Below, one piece after another: positions 1 through 6,796 of a stretch of DNA of 64,000 bases. Position 1 is the stretch's first letter. Each line of letters begins with the position of its first letter. A program made the translations under genes and the position numbers. The stretch comes from a virus. A model generated the notes under the pieces. That model ran no database searches, was not told the origin of the DNA, and saw only the letters and a list, made by a program, of their open reading frames with translations. The stretch spans positions 1 through 64,000 of IMG/VR virus record IMGVR_UViG_3300025127_008281; one strand, written 5' to 3'.

Positions 1-207
1 CTAGAAGTAAGTTTTTAACATCTCGATCTGGTCATGATACATCGAGATTATATTCAACTCTTTCTCAATGGCTTCTAGTATATCAGGGTGTTCGCCAACA
101 CCGGCCGCGTTATGAAAGTATACTTCCACATTGGCCTTATGCTTTGCGATGTGTCCTTCTGCGTGTTTTATCATAGCCTCGATCATTAATTTTTTGTCGT
201 ATGCCAT
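1..207 (-). CDS. Small hypothetical protein, 68 aa
   Basis: Complete ORF ending in TAG at the window edge. It is predicted helical and rich in Lys, His and Glu, with no signal peptide or membrane segment. The start is supported by AAGGATGG upstream of the ATG and by a consensus sigma70 promoter about 20 nt further up. I do not recognise the family. Its strong private promoter suggests early, independent expression. Confidence 0.6.
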   Translation of the reverse strand: MAYDKKLMIEAMIKHAEGHIAKHKANVEVYFHNAAGVGEHPDILEAIEKELNIISMYHDQIEMLKTYF

Positions 208-228
208 TTTATTACCATCCTTTCTAAT

Positions 229-257
229 ATTATAAAGTTAAAACATATATTTGTCAA
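229..257 (-). promoter_or_regulatory. Consensus sigma70 promoter
   Basis: On the minus strand the -35 box TTGACA (252-257) and -10 box TATAAT (229-234) are both perfect, with a 17-bp spacer. It drives the 68-aa gene at 207. Predicted leader is about 15 nt and contains a Shine-Dalgarno-like AGGA. Confidence 0.8.
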
Positions 258-271
258 CTTACTAATATGAA

Positions 272-919
272 TTATCTAAATCTGTATGTTTCTATAGAGA
301 TAAATTCTTTGCACCATTCTTCTTTATTGTAAACCCAATCACCACCTATCATGGACGAATGATATTGATAATTCATCCACGCAACCAGATCTCCTGGATT
401 TTTCCATGGCATAAGTTTTTTTATGCCAAAGTTTTTAGCGTAATTGCTATTTTTTAGTTGTGGAATAACATCATCTCTCTCGATCATTAGTGGCTGATCC
501 TCTTTTGGTGGAGAGTCAAAGAATGCAGTTCCGGGTTTGCATCCAGCTTTCCATTGCAATGGAATCAAAAAAGTATATCCATTCCGATACTTTTTCCTAC
601 TTTCAAGTAGATGTTCAGAGGTTCTTACATCACTATGTGGTCCAAAAGGATAGTACAGATATCGTAGGCTTCCTTCGTGTATATAAAAGTCACCCATGTC
701 TGTTTTTAATTTTGCAATTAATTTGTGAATAGGATTTTTTTCGTATTCCAATCTTAGTGGTCGATCGGAGCAACCGTCCATTCCATAGATGGTGCAATGA
801 TCACTGTTGTCAATGACCGGTCCGCCAGTAAGTGTACCGCCTACTGCGGCATAAAAATTTTTAATCTCTGCCAGTAGTTCATTGTCAACGTATTTTTCTT
901 TATAGATGAGTTCGTTCAT
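272..919 (-). CDS. 2OG-Fe(II) oxygenase-like protein
   Basis: 215-aa soluble protein. Its centre has the iron-binding HxD motif in context GPHSDVR (about residues 94-100). A distal His in YQYHSSM near residue 188 and the pattern FLIPLQW...GTAFFDSP fit the double-stranded beta-helix of 2-oxoglutarate/Fe(II) dioxygenases. Such enzymes hydroxylate small molecules, proteins or nucleic acids using 2OG and O2; the substrate here is unknown. This is the first of five oxygenases of this type in the window. A late-type promoter lies 13 nt upstream, and the gene is divergent from the 1001-3030 pair. Confidence 0.65.
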   Translation of the reverse strand: MNELIYKEKYVDNELLAEIKNFYAAVGGTLTGGPVIDNSDHCTIYGMDGCSDRPLRLEYEKNPIHKLIAKLKTDMGDFYIHEGSLRYLYYPFGPHSDVRTSEHLLESRKKYRNGYTFLIPLQWKAGCKPGTAFFDSPPKEDQPLMIERDDVIPQLKNSNYAKNFGIKKLMPWKNPGDLVAWMNYQYHSSMIGGDWVYNKEEWCKEFISIETYRFR

Positions 920-932
920 GATTGTAACCTAA

Positions 933-940
933 TATTTATG
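933..940 (-). promoter_or_regulatory. T4-type late promoter CATAAATA
   Basis: Reads CATAAATA on the minus strand, 13 nt before the ATG at 919, leaving a leader of only about 8 nt. It differs from the T4 late consensus TATAAATA at one position. Confidence 0.5.
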
Positions 941-988
941 GGATGATTTGTTACGGCAGTGTTTTAATTTCCTCATTTTATTTTACCA

Positions 989-995
989 TTAAATA
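989..995 (+). promoter_or_regulatory. T4-type late promoter TTAAATA, abutting start codon
   Basis: TTAAATA lies exactly 5 nt before the ATG at 1001. In T4 the late box spans about -13 to -6, so the predicted +1 is the A of the start codon and the mRNA would be leaderless. Confidence 0.5.
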
Positions 996-1000
996 ATGAT

Positions 1001-1561
1001 ATGTTAAAAATAAATTTTGAGTGTTTCAAATATAAACGTTGGCCAAAAGTTAAAATTTTCGTAGATGGTGACCTCCTGGAAGAAGTGCATTTCACACAAA
1101 AGCACGAAGAGGTTACTATGCCTTTATCACTTTTGGACGGATCACATCTATTGGAAATTGAGCATTTTAATAAAACTAACGATGACACAGAATACCTTAA
1201 TGGGACTATTTTACAAGACACGAAATTCGAAATTAAAAATATCAATATATTTGATTATGCCATTCCTTATACGCCTTTACTAAATTGCAATTTTATTCCC
1301 GAGTGGAGTAAACTTACCAAGCCAAAAAATTTTGCCTACGAGCTTCCACAAACACGTATCATAGGTCCTAATGGGGTATGGAGTTTTGAATTTTGTACTC
1401 CAATAGATGACTGGATTATAAACCAAAGACGTATAATCAACAACCTTAATAATGTTGTTACATATGAAAGTTACGAGGTAGACTCATTTAGTGTGATCGA
1501 CTACCAAATAACAGATGAAGATAGACAGCTTATAAAGGACATAGAAGCATTAATAAAATGA
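1001..1561 (+). CDS. Hypothetical protein coupled to radical SAM enzyme, 186 aa
   Basis: 186 aa, predicted mostly beta in the first half (VKIFVDGDLLEEVHF and similar alternation), without signal peptide or membrane segment. The half resembling a beta-sandwich carbohydrate-binding fold is only an impression. Its stop overlaps the next start as ATGA, so it is translationally coupled to the B12-type radical SAM gene and probably works with it. Family not recognised. Confidence 0.6.
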   Translation: MLKINFECFKYKRWPKVKIFVDGDLLEEVHFTQKHEEVTMPLSLLDGSHLLEIEHFNKTNDDTEYLNGTILQDTKFEIKNINIFDYAIPYTPLLNCNFIPEWSKLTKPKNFAYELPQTRIIGPNGVWSFEFCTPIDDWIINQRRIINNLNNVVTYESYEVDSFSVIDYQITDEDRQLIKDIEALIK

Positions 1562-3030
1562 TAGATTTAGCAATAATATCATTACCTAGGTTGGACCTTA
1601 CACGTCCTGCAATAGCACCTGCAATTTTATCAAGTTTGGCAAATCAAAAAGGGGTTAAGAATAAAGTTTTTGACTTTGCTCTAGCAACTTATGATAGAAG
1701 CACACGTGATGATTGGCACGAATATGAATTGTTTTGGCAAGTGGATCTAAAGCATCAATTGGCCAAAGAAACAAAAATTAAACTAGATAATCTTTTTGAT
1801 TCATTTGTAGAAGAGGTTCTCAAAGAAAAACCTAGTTGGATAGCAATCAGTGTTTTTACATATAATTCAATCAATGCAACAAACTTATTCCTGGAAAAGA
1901 TAAGATTAAAATCTGATGCTAAAATTATCATCGGCGGAGTAGGAATCGAAACTCGTATAGATGACAAGGCAACCTACGCCCATACAATGCTAGATAAAGG
2001 TTTGATAGATTATTTCTGTGCTGGTGAGGCAGAAACTACCTTTGCCAAATTAATGGCAGGAGAGACCGAGGGACCGGGCATTAACAATTTTGGTTGGAAG
2101 CAGATGGAAAATTTAGATGAAACTCCTGTGCCAAATTACAAGGATTATAATATCGATAACTATCATCATTTGGTTTCGGGTAAAAGTCTATGGGTAAATG
2201 GTAGTCGAGGTTGTGTGAGAAGGTGTGACTTCTGTGATATAGGTGCTCGTTGGAAAAAGTTCAGATTTAGATCAGGTGAAAGTATCTTTAATGAAATAAA
2301 AGAACAGATAAAAATTCATGACATAAAAGGATTTCATTTTGCAGATGCTTTAATAAATGGCTCATTGAAATCATTTACAGATATGAATTATCATCTTTTG
2401 AAAGGTATCGAAGCCAATATTATCCACAGGCCGCAATATGGCGGACACTTTATTGTAAGGCCTTCTAATCAAATGCCAGAGGAGCATTACGCCGTGGCTT
2501 CAAAAGCAGGAATGGACAACATTTCAATCGGGGTGGAAACTGGTAGTGATGCCTTACGTTGGAGGATGAATAAAAAATTTACAAACGATGACGTAGCATA
2601 TCATTTAGAAATGTGTCAGAAGTATGATATCAAAAATTTATTTTTGATGTTTAGTGGACACCCAACAGAGACACTAGATGATCACCACCAAACACTGGAC
2701 ATGTTAAAACGTTTCAAAAAATATGCAGTGTATGGAACTATTTCTGGACTAGAGGTAGGAAACGCCGCCATTATAGATGATACACCTTTGGCACACTGGG
2801 CTAATGAAAATAGATTACATTACAAAAGCGACGGCGTAAGAGGTGATAACCGGATGTGGTTTAATCCGCACAATCCGACATTGACTTTAAGAGAAAGAAT
2901 GAGGCGTCAACTTGAAATATACGATACTGCTATCAATCATGGTTGGCCAATCAATCATGTAACAGGAAATTTAAAGTATATGAAGGTTTTATTGACGCAG
3001 GCCAAAGCAAATAATTTTGAATATTATTGA
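1558..3030 (+). CDS. B12-binding-type radical SAM protein
   Basis: 490 aa. The N-terminal roughly 170 residues resemble a cobalamin-binding Rossmann domain (IAISVFTYNS, AKIIIGGVGIE, CAGEAETTF). They are followed by a radical SAM core whose 4Fe-4S motif CxxxCxxC is seen as GCVRRCDFCDIG near residue 222. GVETGSD and FSGHPTET are typical of the later barrel strands. These enzymes generate a 5'-deoxyadenosyl radical for methylations or rearrangements; the substrate is unknown. It is coupled by ATGA to the preceding gene, and its 3' end overlaps the convergent glutaredoxin gene by 7 nt. Confidence 0.8.
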   Translation: MIDLAIISLPRLDLTRPAIAPAILSSLANQKGVKNKVFDFALATYDRSTRDDWHEYELFWQVDLKHQLAKETKIKLDNLFDSFVEEVLKEKPSWIAISVFTYNSINATNLFLEKIRLKSDAKIIIGGVGIETRIDDKATYAHTMLDKGLIDYFCAGEAETTFAKLMAGETEGPGINNFGWKQMENLDETPVPNYKDYNIDNYHHLVSGKSLWVNGSRGCVRRCDFCDIGARWKKFRFRSGESIFNEIKEQIKIHDIKGFHFADALINGSLKSFTDMNYHLLKGIEANIIHRPQYGGHFIVRPSNQMPEEHYAVASKAGMDNISIGVETGSDALRWRMNKKFTNDDVAYHLEMCQKYDIKNLFLMFSGHPTETLDDHHQTLDMLKRFKKYAVYGTISGLEVGNAAIIDDTPLAHWANENRLHYKSDGVRGDNRMWFNPHNPTLTLRERMRRQLEIYDTAINHGWPINHVTGNLKYMKVLLTQAKANNFEYY

Positions 3031-3251
3031 TCAGCTAGTTTAGTCTCTAATTCATAATAGCCGCCGACATACTCATCATCTAGCCAAATCTGTGGCATCG
3101 TCTTAGCATTAGGTGCCGCTTCTAACAAATCCTGTACTTTCCAACCCTGAGCAATGTTTCGCTCTTCGTATTCTATGCCTTTCATCTTCAAAAGGCTTTT
3201 GGCTTTTTCACAAAATGCACAGGCAGGTTTACTCCATACTATTGCTTTCAT
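3024..3251 (-). CDS. Glutaredoxin
   Basis: 75-aa thioredoxin-fold protein with dithiol active site CAFC at residues 11-14, the cis-Pro loop TMPQ and the GG..EL segment that binds glutathione. Length and motifs are typical of glutaredoxin-3-type proteins. The likely role is to re-reduce the phage ribonucleotide reductase, whose large subunit ends in CEACTI (27603-30032). It follows a small membrane protein gene by 1 nt in the minus-strand run starting at ClpS. Confidence 0.85.
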   Translation of the reverse strand: MKAIVWSKPACAFCEKAKSLLKMKGIEYEERNIAQGWKVQDLLEAAPNAKTMPQIWLDDEYVGGYYELETKLADQ

Positions 3252-3252
3252 C

Positions 3253-3456
3253 TTATTTTCCCTCCAACCGTTGTTTAAATTTCACCCAACCATAGAAAAC
3301 TATGTCATACCATAAGAAGTTTACAAATATACCAAGCATTGTCAATCTTACACCAAGTAAAAGTGCAGGCAGGAAAAACAGTACAAGCCAAAGTGTGATA
3401 AAGTACCTTCTTACATATTCTCTAGGAATAGGCCAAAATATCCAATTAAGAATCAT
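3253..3456 (-). CDS. Small membrane protein, 67 aa
   Basis: Two hydrophobic segments (about residues 18-37 and 41-56) in a Trp/Phe-rich protein with a basic C-terminus, so probably an inner-membrane protein. It overlaps the upstream gene by 11 nt and sits directly before glutaredoxin. Function unknown. Confidence 0.6.
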   Translation of the reverse strand: MILNWIFWPIPREYVRRYFITLWLVLFFLPALLLGVRLTMLGIFVNFLWYDIVFYGWVKFKQRLEGK

Positions 3457-3799
3457 TTTTTTCCAATACTTCTAATAACTTTTTGATTTTTGGTATTTGT
3501 CGTGTGCCGATTATGTGTAACACAATTTTATAATACCATTTTTTGATATTATTAGTAAATCTATATTTGTTTGTGTAGAAATAAAATTTGTCGATGGCTT
3601 TCTTGCATTCAATCAATTTCTTGTCGTATTCATCGGCTTTAAGTGGCTCCTGGATTAGTTTCAGTAATATAGTGTTGAATCTCGCACAGGCCATGTCAAG
3701 TGTTCCGAATAGCTTATCCAAGAAATCGTCACCAGGCAAATTATCTTTTATTGCACTGATAATTTTTTGATTATCCAAAACATATTGTTTGTAATTCAT
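3446..3799 (-). CDS. Hypothetical helical protein, 117 aa
   Basis: Predicted all-helical, Lys-rich soluble protein without recognisable motifs. Its start overlaps the preceding stop by 4 nt, consistent with translational coupling in the ClpS-to-glutaredoxin run. Confidence 0.55.
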   Translation of the reverse strand: MNYKQYVLDNQKIISAIKDNLPGDDFLDKLFGTLDMACARFNTILLKLIQEPLKADEYDKKLIECKKAIDKFYFYTNKYRFTNNIKKWYYKIVLHIIGTRQIPKIKKLLEVLEKNDS

Positions 3800-4005
3800 T
3801 TTCTTTTTTCTCTTTGGAGCAAATATTCTGCAACACGATAAATCCTATGTAGATTTGTTACACTATCTTTCCAATGTTTTTCCATTAATGGTTGTGCCCG
3901 TCTTCGTATTGCTTTATTCCTTTTAGATTCTTTGACACCTTGCTCGAAAACTGCTCCACCCGAAGTTTTTGCTTCGATGTCAAATTCATTTAATTTACTA
4001 CTCAT
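3796..4005 (-). CDS. Hypothetical basic protein, 69 aa
   Basis: Small, strongly basic protein with a cluster of Arg and Lys (KESKRNKAIRRRAQ), so it may bind nucleic acid or ribosomes. It overlaps the ClpS stop codon as ATGA and should be co-expressed with ClpS. Family not recognised. Confidence 0.55.
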   Translation of the reverse strand: MSSKLNEFDIEAKTSGGAVFEQGVKESKRNKAIRRRAQPLMEKHWKDSVTNLHRIYRVAEYLLQREKRK

Positions 4006-4310
4006 TGTTTTTTTACTTTGACCTGTAAAGGAAAATTTTCTTGTCTTGCAAGTAAAGTGGTTTCTATTCCTTTCTGCTCTGCCACTTCGTGAACATAAGA
4101 GCCAACCACGCCCGAGCCCTGTTCGTGAATCCTTTTTGTAATTGCATCTGCCTGCTCTTGGTTTTTGCCAAATATCTGTTTTAGGACCCTAACCACGAAT
4201 TCCATTGATGTGATGTTGTCATTCAAAAATATAACGTCCCACAATCCAGGTTCTTCTAACTTAATTTTTTCTTTGGTAAGTGTTTTTATATCTGTTGTCA
4301 TTTCAATCAT
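4002..4310 (-). CDS. clpS: ClpS adaptor protein
   Basis: 102 aa. In the cell ClpS delivers N-degron substrates to the Clp unfoldase ClpA and restrains other ClpA substrates. The sequence shows the family core: VIFLNDN, then SMEFVVRVL with the gatekeeper Met, the helix RIHEQGSGVVG with the His that contacts the N-terminal residue, and HEVAEQK. The usual NDD is NDN here. No clpA is in the window, so the host unfoldase is the probable partner. A perfect -10 box ends 5 nt before this ATG, so the mRNA is probably leaderless; an alternative in-frame ATG lies at 4301. Confidence 0.88.
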   Translation of the reverse strand: MIEMTTDIKTLTKEKIKLEEPGLWDVIFLNDNITSMEFVVRVLKQIFGKNQEQADAITKRIHEQGSGVVGSYVHEVAEQKGIETTLLARQENFPLQVKVKKQ

Positions 4311-4315
4311 TCCTT

Positions 4316-4343
4316 ATTATAACATACATCAAATAAAAGTCAA
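4316..4343 (-). promoter_or_regulatory. Sigma70 promoter of clpS, predicted leaderless
   Basis: TTGACT (4338-4343), 16-bp spacer containing an extended -10 TG, and perfect TATAAT (4316-4321). The ATG at 4310 falls at the expected +1. Confidence 0.75.
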
Positions 4344-4383
4344 TTTGTGGAAGGGTGGCTGTAACCACCCTATCCATTATGCT

Positions 4384-4824
4384 TTACTTGATGTCGATAA
4401 GTTTTGCTTTCTTGTGTTCTGGAATGATTCTTTCCATGCTTACTTTAAGCAAACCATCCTTAAGTTCCGCACCCTTGACCTCTACATCGTTAGCGATGGT
4501 AAAAGACTTACTGAACATTCTCTTTGAAATGCCTCTGTGTATTACATTACCATCTTCGTCTTTAGTCTCTTCTTGTTTCTTAGATTTGACTGTAAGTAGA
4601 TTCTCTTTGTACTCTACTTCGATGTCTTTCTTGTTGAATCCTGCAAGTGCAAGTTCAACATCATAGGTGTTCTCACCAGTCTTTACTATGTTGTATGGTG
4701 GGAAATTGCCAACAGATCTTCCGAAGAAACTGTCGTCCATCATATGTTCAAAGTGATCGAACATATCATCGAACCCTACGGTTAGTGGTCTTAGGTTATT
4801 AAAAATAGATAGATTGTTTTTCAT
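4384..4824 (-). CDS. Small heat-shock protein Hsp20
   Basis: 146 aa from the ATG at 4824, chosen over an upstream in-frame start because AGGAGG sits 7 nt before it. The alpha-crystallin domain is evident (YDVELALAGFNKKDIEVEY, LTVKSKKQEE, FSKSFTIANDVEV, GLLKVSMERIIPE), with a short N-terminal arm and the IPE-type C-terminal segment. Hsp20 proteins are ATP-independent holdases for unfolding proteins and are a known gene type in marine T4-like phages. It lies between ClpS and bS21/ClpX but has its own strong promoter. Confidence 0.92.
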   Translation of the reverse strand: MKNNLSIFNNLRPLTVGFDDMFDHFEHMMDDSFFGRSVGNFPPYNIVKTGENTYDVELALAGFNKKDIEVEYKENLLTVKSKKQEETKDEDGNVIHRGISKRMFSKSFTIANDVEVKGAELKDGLLKVSMERIIPEHKKAKLIDIK

Positions 4825-4860
4825 GTGCTTTCCTCCTATTGTTAAGCGAGTTAATGTATC

Positions 4861-4885
4861 GAAGATCCTATCTATAGCAATCTTC
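4861..4885. promoter_or_regulatory. Inverted repeat in Hsp20 leader
   Basis: GAAGAT and ATCTTC (6-bp arms, 13-nt loop that itself contains CTAT/ATAG symmetry) lie in the roughly 70-nt leader between the promoter and the AGGAGG of the hsp20 gene. It could be an operator or an RNA element; this is inference. Confidence 0.35.
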
Positions 4886-4902
4886 AATGTTATTTATGCT
4901 AT

Positions 4903-4931
4903 ATTATAGCATATATATTGGAAAGTGTCAA
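4903..4931 (-). promoter_or_regulatory. Consensus sigma70 promoter of Hsp20 gene
   Basis: Perfect TTGACA (4926-4931) and TATAAT (4903-4908) with a 17-bp spacer carrying an extended -10 ATGC. It begins just after the bS21 stop codon. Confidence 0.8.
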
Positions 4932-5198
4932 CTAGTGCCGATTTGGCCTACCAAGGAAACGCTCATCATCTCGTTTGGATTGCAATTTGCGAATTACCAA
5001 TTTTCTTCTTTTACCAGTTTCTCTTTTGATTTCGGATGGCTTTCTGAAATATTGCCTATCCTTTAGCTCTTCAATGAATCGATCGTTTTTGATCCATTTC
5101 TTCATTTTACGGTATGCTCTCATGGCGTCCCCTCCTTCAGGTACGTCCACGTAGTATCCGCTAAATCCCGTTGGTCTTTTTGTTTTGTGTTTTCGCAT
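4932..5198 (-). CDS. rpsU: Ribosomal protein bS21 homologue
   Basis: 88 aa from ATG 5198 (an overlapping longer reading inside clpX is less likely). The core VPEGGDAMRAYRKMKKWIKN followed by RQYFRKPSEIKRETGKRRK matches bS21: short N-terminal beta, helix with alternating Arg/Lys, the conserved KPS turn, and a basic tail. Bacterial bS21 sits near the anti-Shine-Dalgarno end of 16S rRNA and affects initiation. It overlaps the end of clpX by 38 nt and so is probably translated from the same mRNA. Phage bS21 homologues are known in some marine and large phages. Confidence 0.82.
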   Translation of the reverse strand: MRKHKTKRPTGFSGYYVDVPEGGDAMRAYRKMKKWIKNDRFIEELKDRQYFRKPSEIKRETGKRRKLVIRKLQSKRDDERFLGRPNRH

Positions 5199-6420
5199 CA
5201 GTCTTCTTAAACAATAACACAGGGTCAGCTCCATTGTCAACCACATCTGCTGTTATTTGAATCTTATTTACACCTCTTGCTCTCATTTCAGAGGCATCAA
5301 ACTGATAAGGCAACACAATTGAATCTACTATATTTTTAAGTCCCCTGGCATTTGTGCCAAGTGCTTTGGCTTTTTTTGCTATGGCAATCTTTGCATCAGC
5401 TGTGAATTCTATTTTAATGTCATCCAATCCGAAAAGATACTGTGTTTGTTTTATTAATGCATTTTTAGGTTCAGTCAATATTTTTACCAGTTGCTCTTCA
5501 CTTAAACTACTAACACTAGTGATCATCGAAAATCGTCCTACAAATTCTGGAATGAGTCCATATTTGATTAGATCCTCAGGCTTGACCTCAAGTAGATAAT
5601 TTTTATCTTCGGACATGTGTAAAGAAGCTCCAAATCCTATTCCACCGGACTTCCTACTGGAAATCTGCTTTTCAAGTTCGGTAAAAGCACCACCAACTAT
5701 GAACAAGATATTTTTAGTATCCACAACGACCATTTGTTGATCTGGGTGTTTACGTCCACCATGTGGAGGCACTCTGCATTGCGTACCCTCAATGATTTTG
5801 AGCAGTCCTTGTTGTACACCCTCTCCAGAAACATCTCTCGTAATAGAAGAATTTTCACCTTTGCGAGATATTTTGTCTATTTCATCTATAAAAATTATTC
5901 CACGTTCGGTTTTTTCAATATCACCGTTTGCCGCGGCATAAAGTTTTTGCACTACGTTCTCAATGTCATCACCTACGTAACCTGATTCAGTCAATGTAGT
6001 TGCATCTGCCATGGCAAAAGGCACCTCCAAATATTTCGCAATTGTTCTAGCCATTAGAGTTTTACCTGCACCTGTGGCTCCTAATAACAAGACGTTTGAT
6101 TTGTCTAATTCAAAGTCTGTTGGTGGCTGTGTAATTCTCTTGTAGTGATTGGCAACTGCAACACTCATTACCGTCTTGGCCTGTTCTTGCCCAATGACAT
6201 ATTGATCTAAATGTTCCTTAATGGTAACAGGGTTAAGTATTTCTTTGTCACCAGAATACAACTTTTCCTTACGACTTTTTACAATATCTTCATCTAATAT
6301 TTCAACACAAAGTTTTACACATTCGTTACAAATGGCCACCTTTGTGGCGCCCACGATCATTTTTGTGACATCTTTTCTGGACTTACTGCAAAAAGAACAT
6401 GTCATATTTTCTTCAGGCAT
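5161..6420 (-). CDS. clpX: ClpX AAA+ unfoldase
   Basis: 419 aa, about the length of bacterial ClpX. All functional elements are visible: N-terminal zinc domain with Cys 8, 11, 31 and 34; Walker A GATGAGKT (114-121); Walker B IIFIDEID; pore loop GYVG; RKH loop GGRKHPDQQ; the ClpP-docking IGF loop in GGIGFGASL; and sensor-2 GARGLKNI. It should therefore bind host ClpP and process substrates such as ssrA-tagged proteins ending LAA. No clpP is in the window. Its start overlaps the preceding stop as TAATG, so it is coupled to the 121-aa gene upstream. Confidence 0.96.
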   Translation of the reverse strand: MPEENMTCSFCSKSRKDVTKMIVGATKVAICNECVKLCVEILDEDIVKSRKEKLYSGDKEILNPVTIKEHLDQYVIGQEQAKTVMSVAVANHYKRITQPPTDFELDKSNVLLLGATGAGKTLMARTIAKYLEVPFAMADATTLTESGYVGDDIENVVQKLYAAANGDIEKTERGIIFIDEIDKISRKGENSSITRDVSGEGVQQGLLKIIEGTQCRVPPHGGRKHPDQQMVVVDTKNILFIVGGAFTELEKQISSRKSGGIGFGASLHMSEDKNYLLEVKPEDLIKYGLIPEFVGRFSMITSVSSLSEEQLVKILTEPKNALIKQTQYLFGLDDIKIEFTADAKIAIAKKAKALGTNARGLKNIVDSIVLPYQFDASEMRARGVNKIQITADVVDNGADPVLLFKKTDAKTQNKKTNGI

Positions 6421-6785
6421 TATACAAGAGTTTCCTTTATTTTGGTGAATACCTGTTCAACACTTCGCTCGCCATTCACTTCATACGTTTTGTCATCACT
6501 TAAAAGTTCTTCTACGAAAGGAGGTAGATCCTTTTTATCAGCCACAATAAATTTGGATTTCATAGTGGCCTGTTTGATCCATGGGCCGTCGCCGCTGGAT
6601 TCATATATGAACACAGTGATGTTATCGTTTGGAAATAATTTGTTTAGTTGTGTTGCAAATTGATTTTTTTGTTCTTCCTTTAGGTTGATTAGACAGAAAC
6701 TTATTTTGTGTGGATTCAACATCGATGGTGGAGTAACCACTGTGATCGTTCCTAGCGTATCAAAAACTTTCAATCCCATGGACAT
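6420..6785 (-). CDS. Hypothetical protein coupled to ClpX, 121 aa
   Basis: Predicted alternating alpha/beta protein with no signal peptide. AAGGA precedes the start by 9 nt; a second ATG two codons in is possible. Its TAA overlaps the clpX ATG. Family not recognised; position suggests co-regulation with ClpX and bS21. Confidence 0.6.
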   Translation of the reverse strand: MSMGLKVFDTLGTITVVTPPSMLNPHKISFCLINLKEEQKNQFATQLNKLFPNDNITVFIYESSGDGPWIKQATMKSKFIVADKKDLPPFVEELLSDDKTYEVNGERSVEQVFTKIKETLV

Positions 6786-6796
6786 AAATTTTTTCC

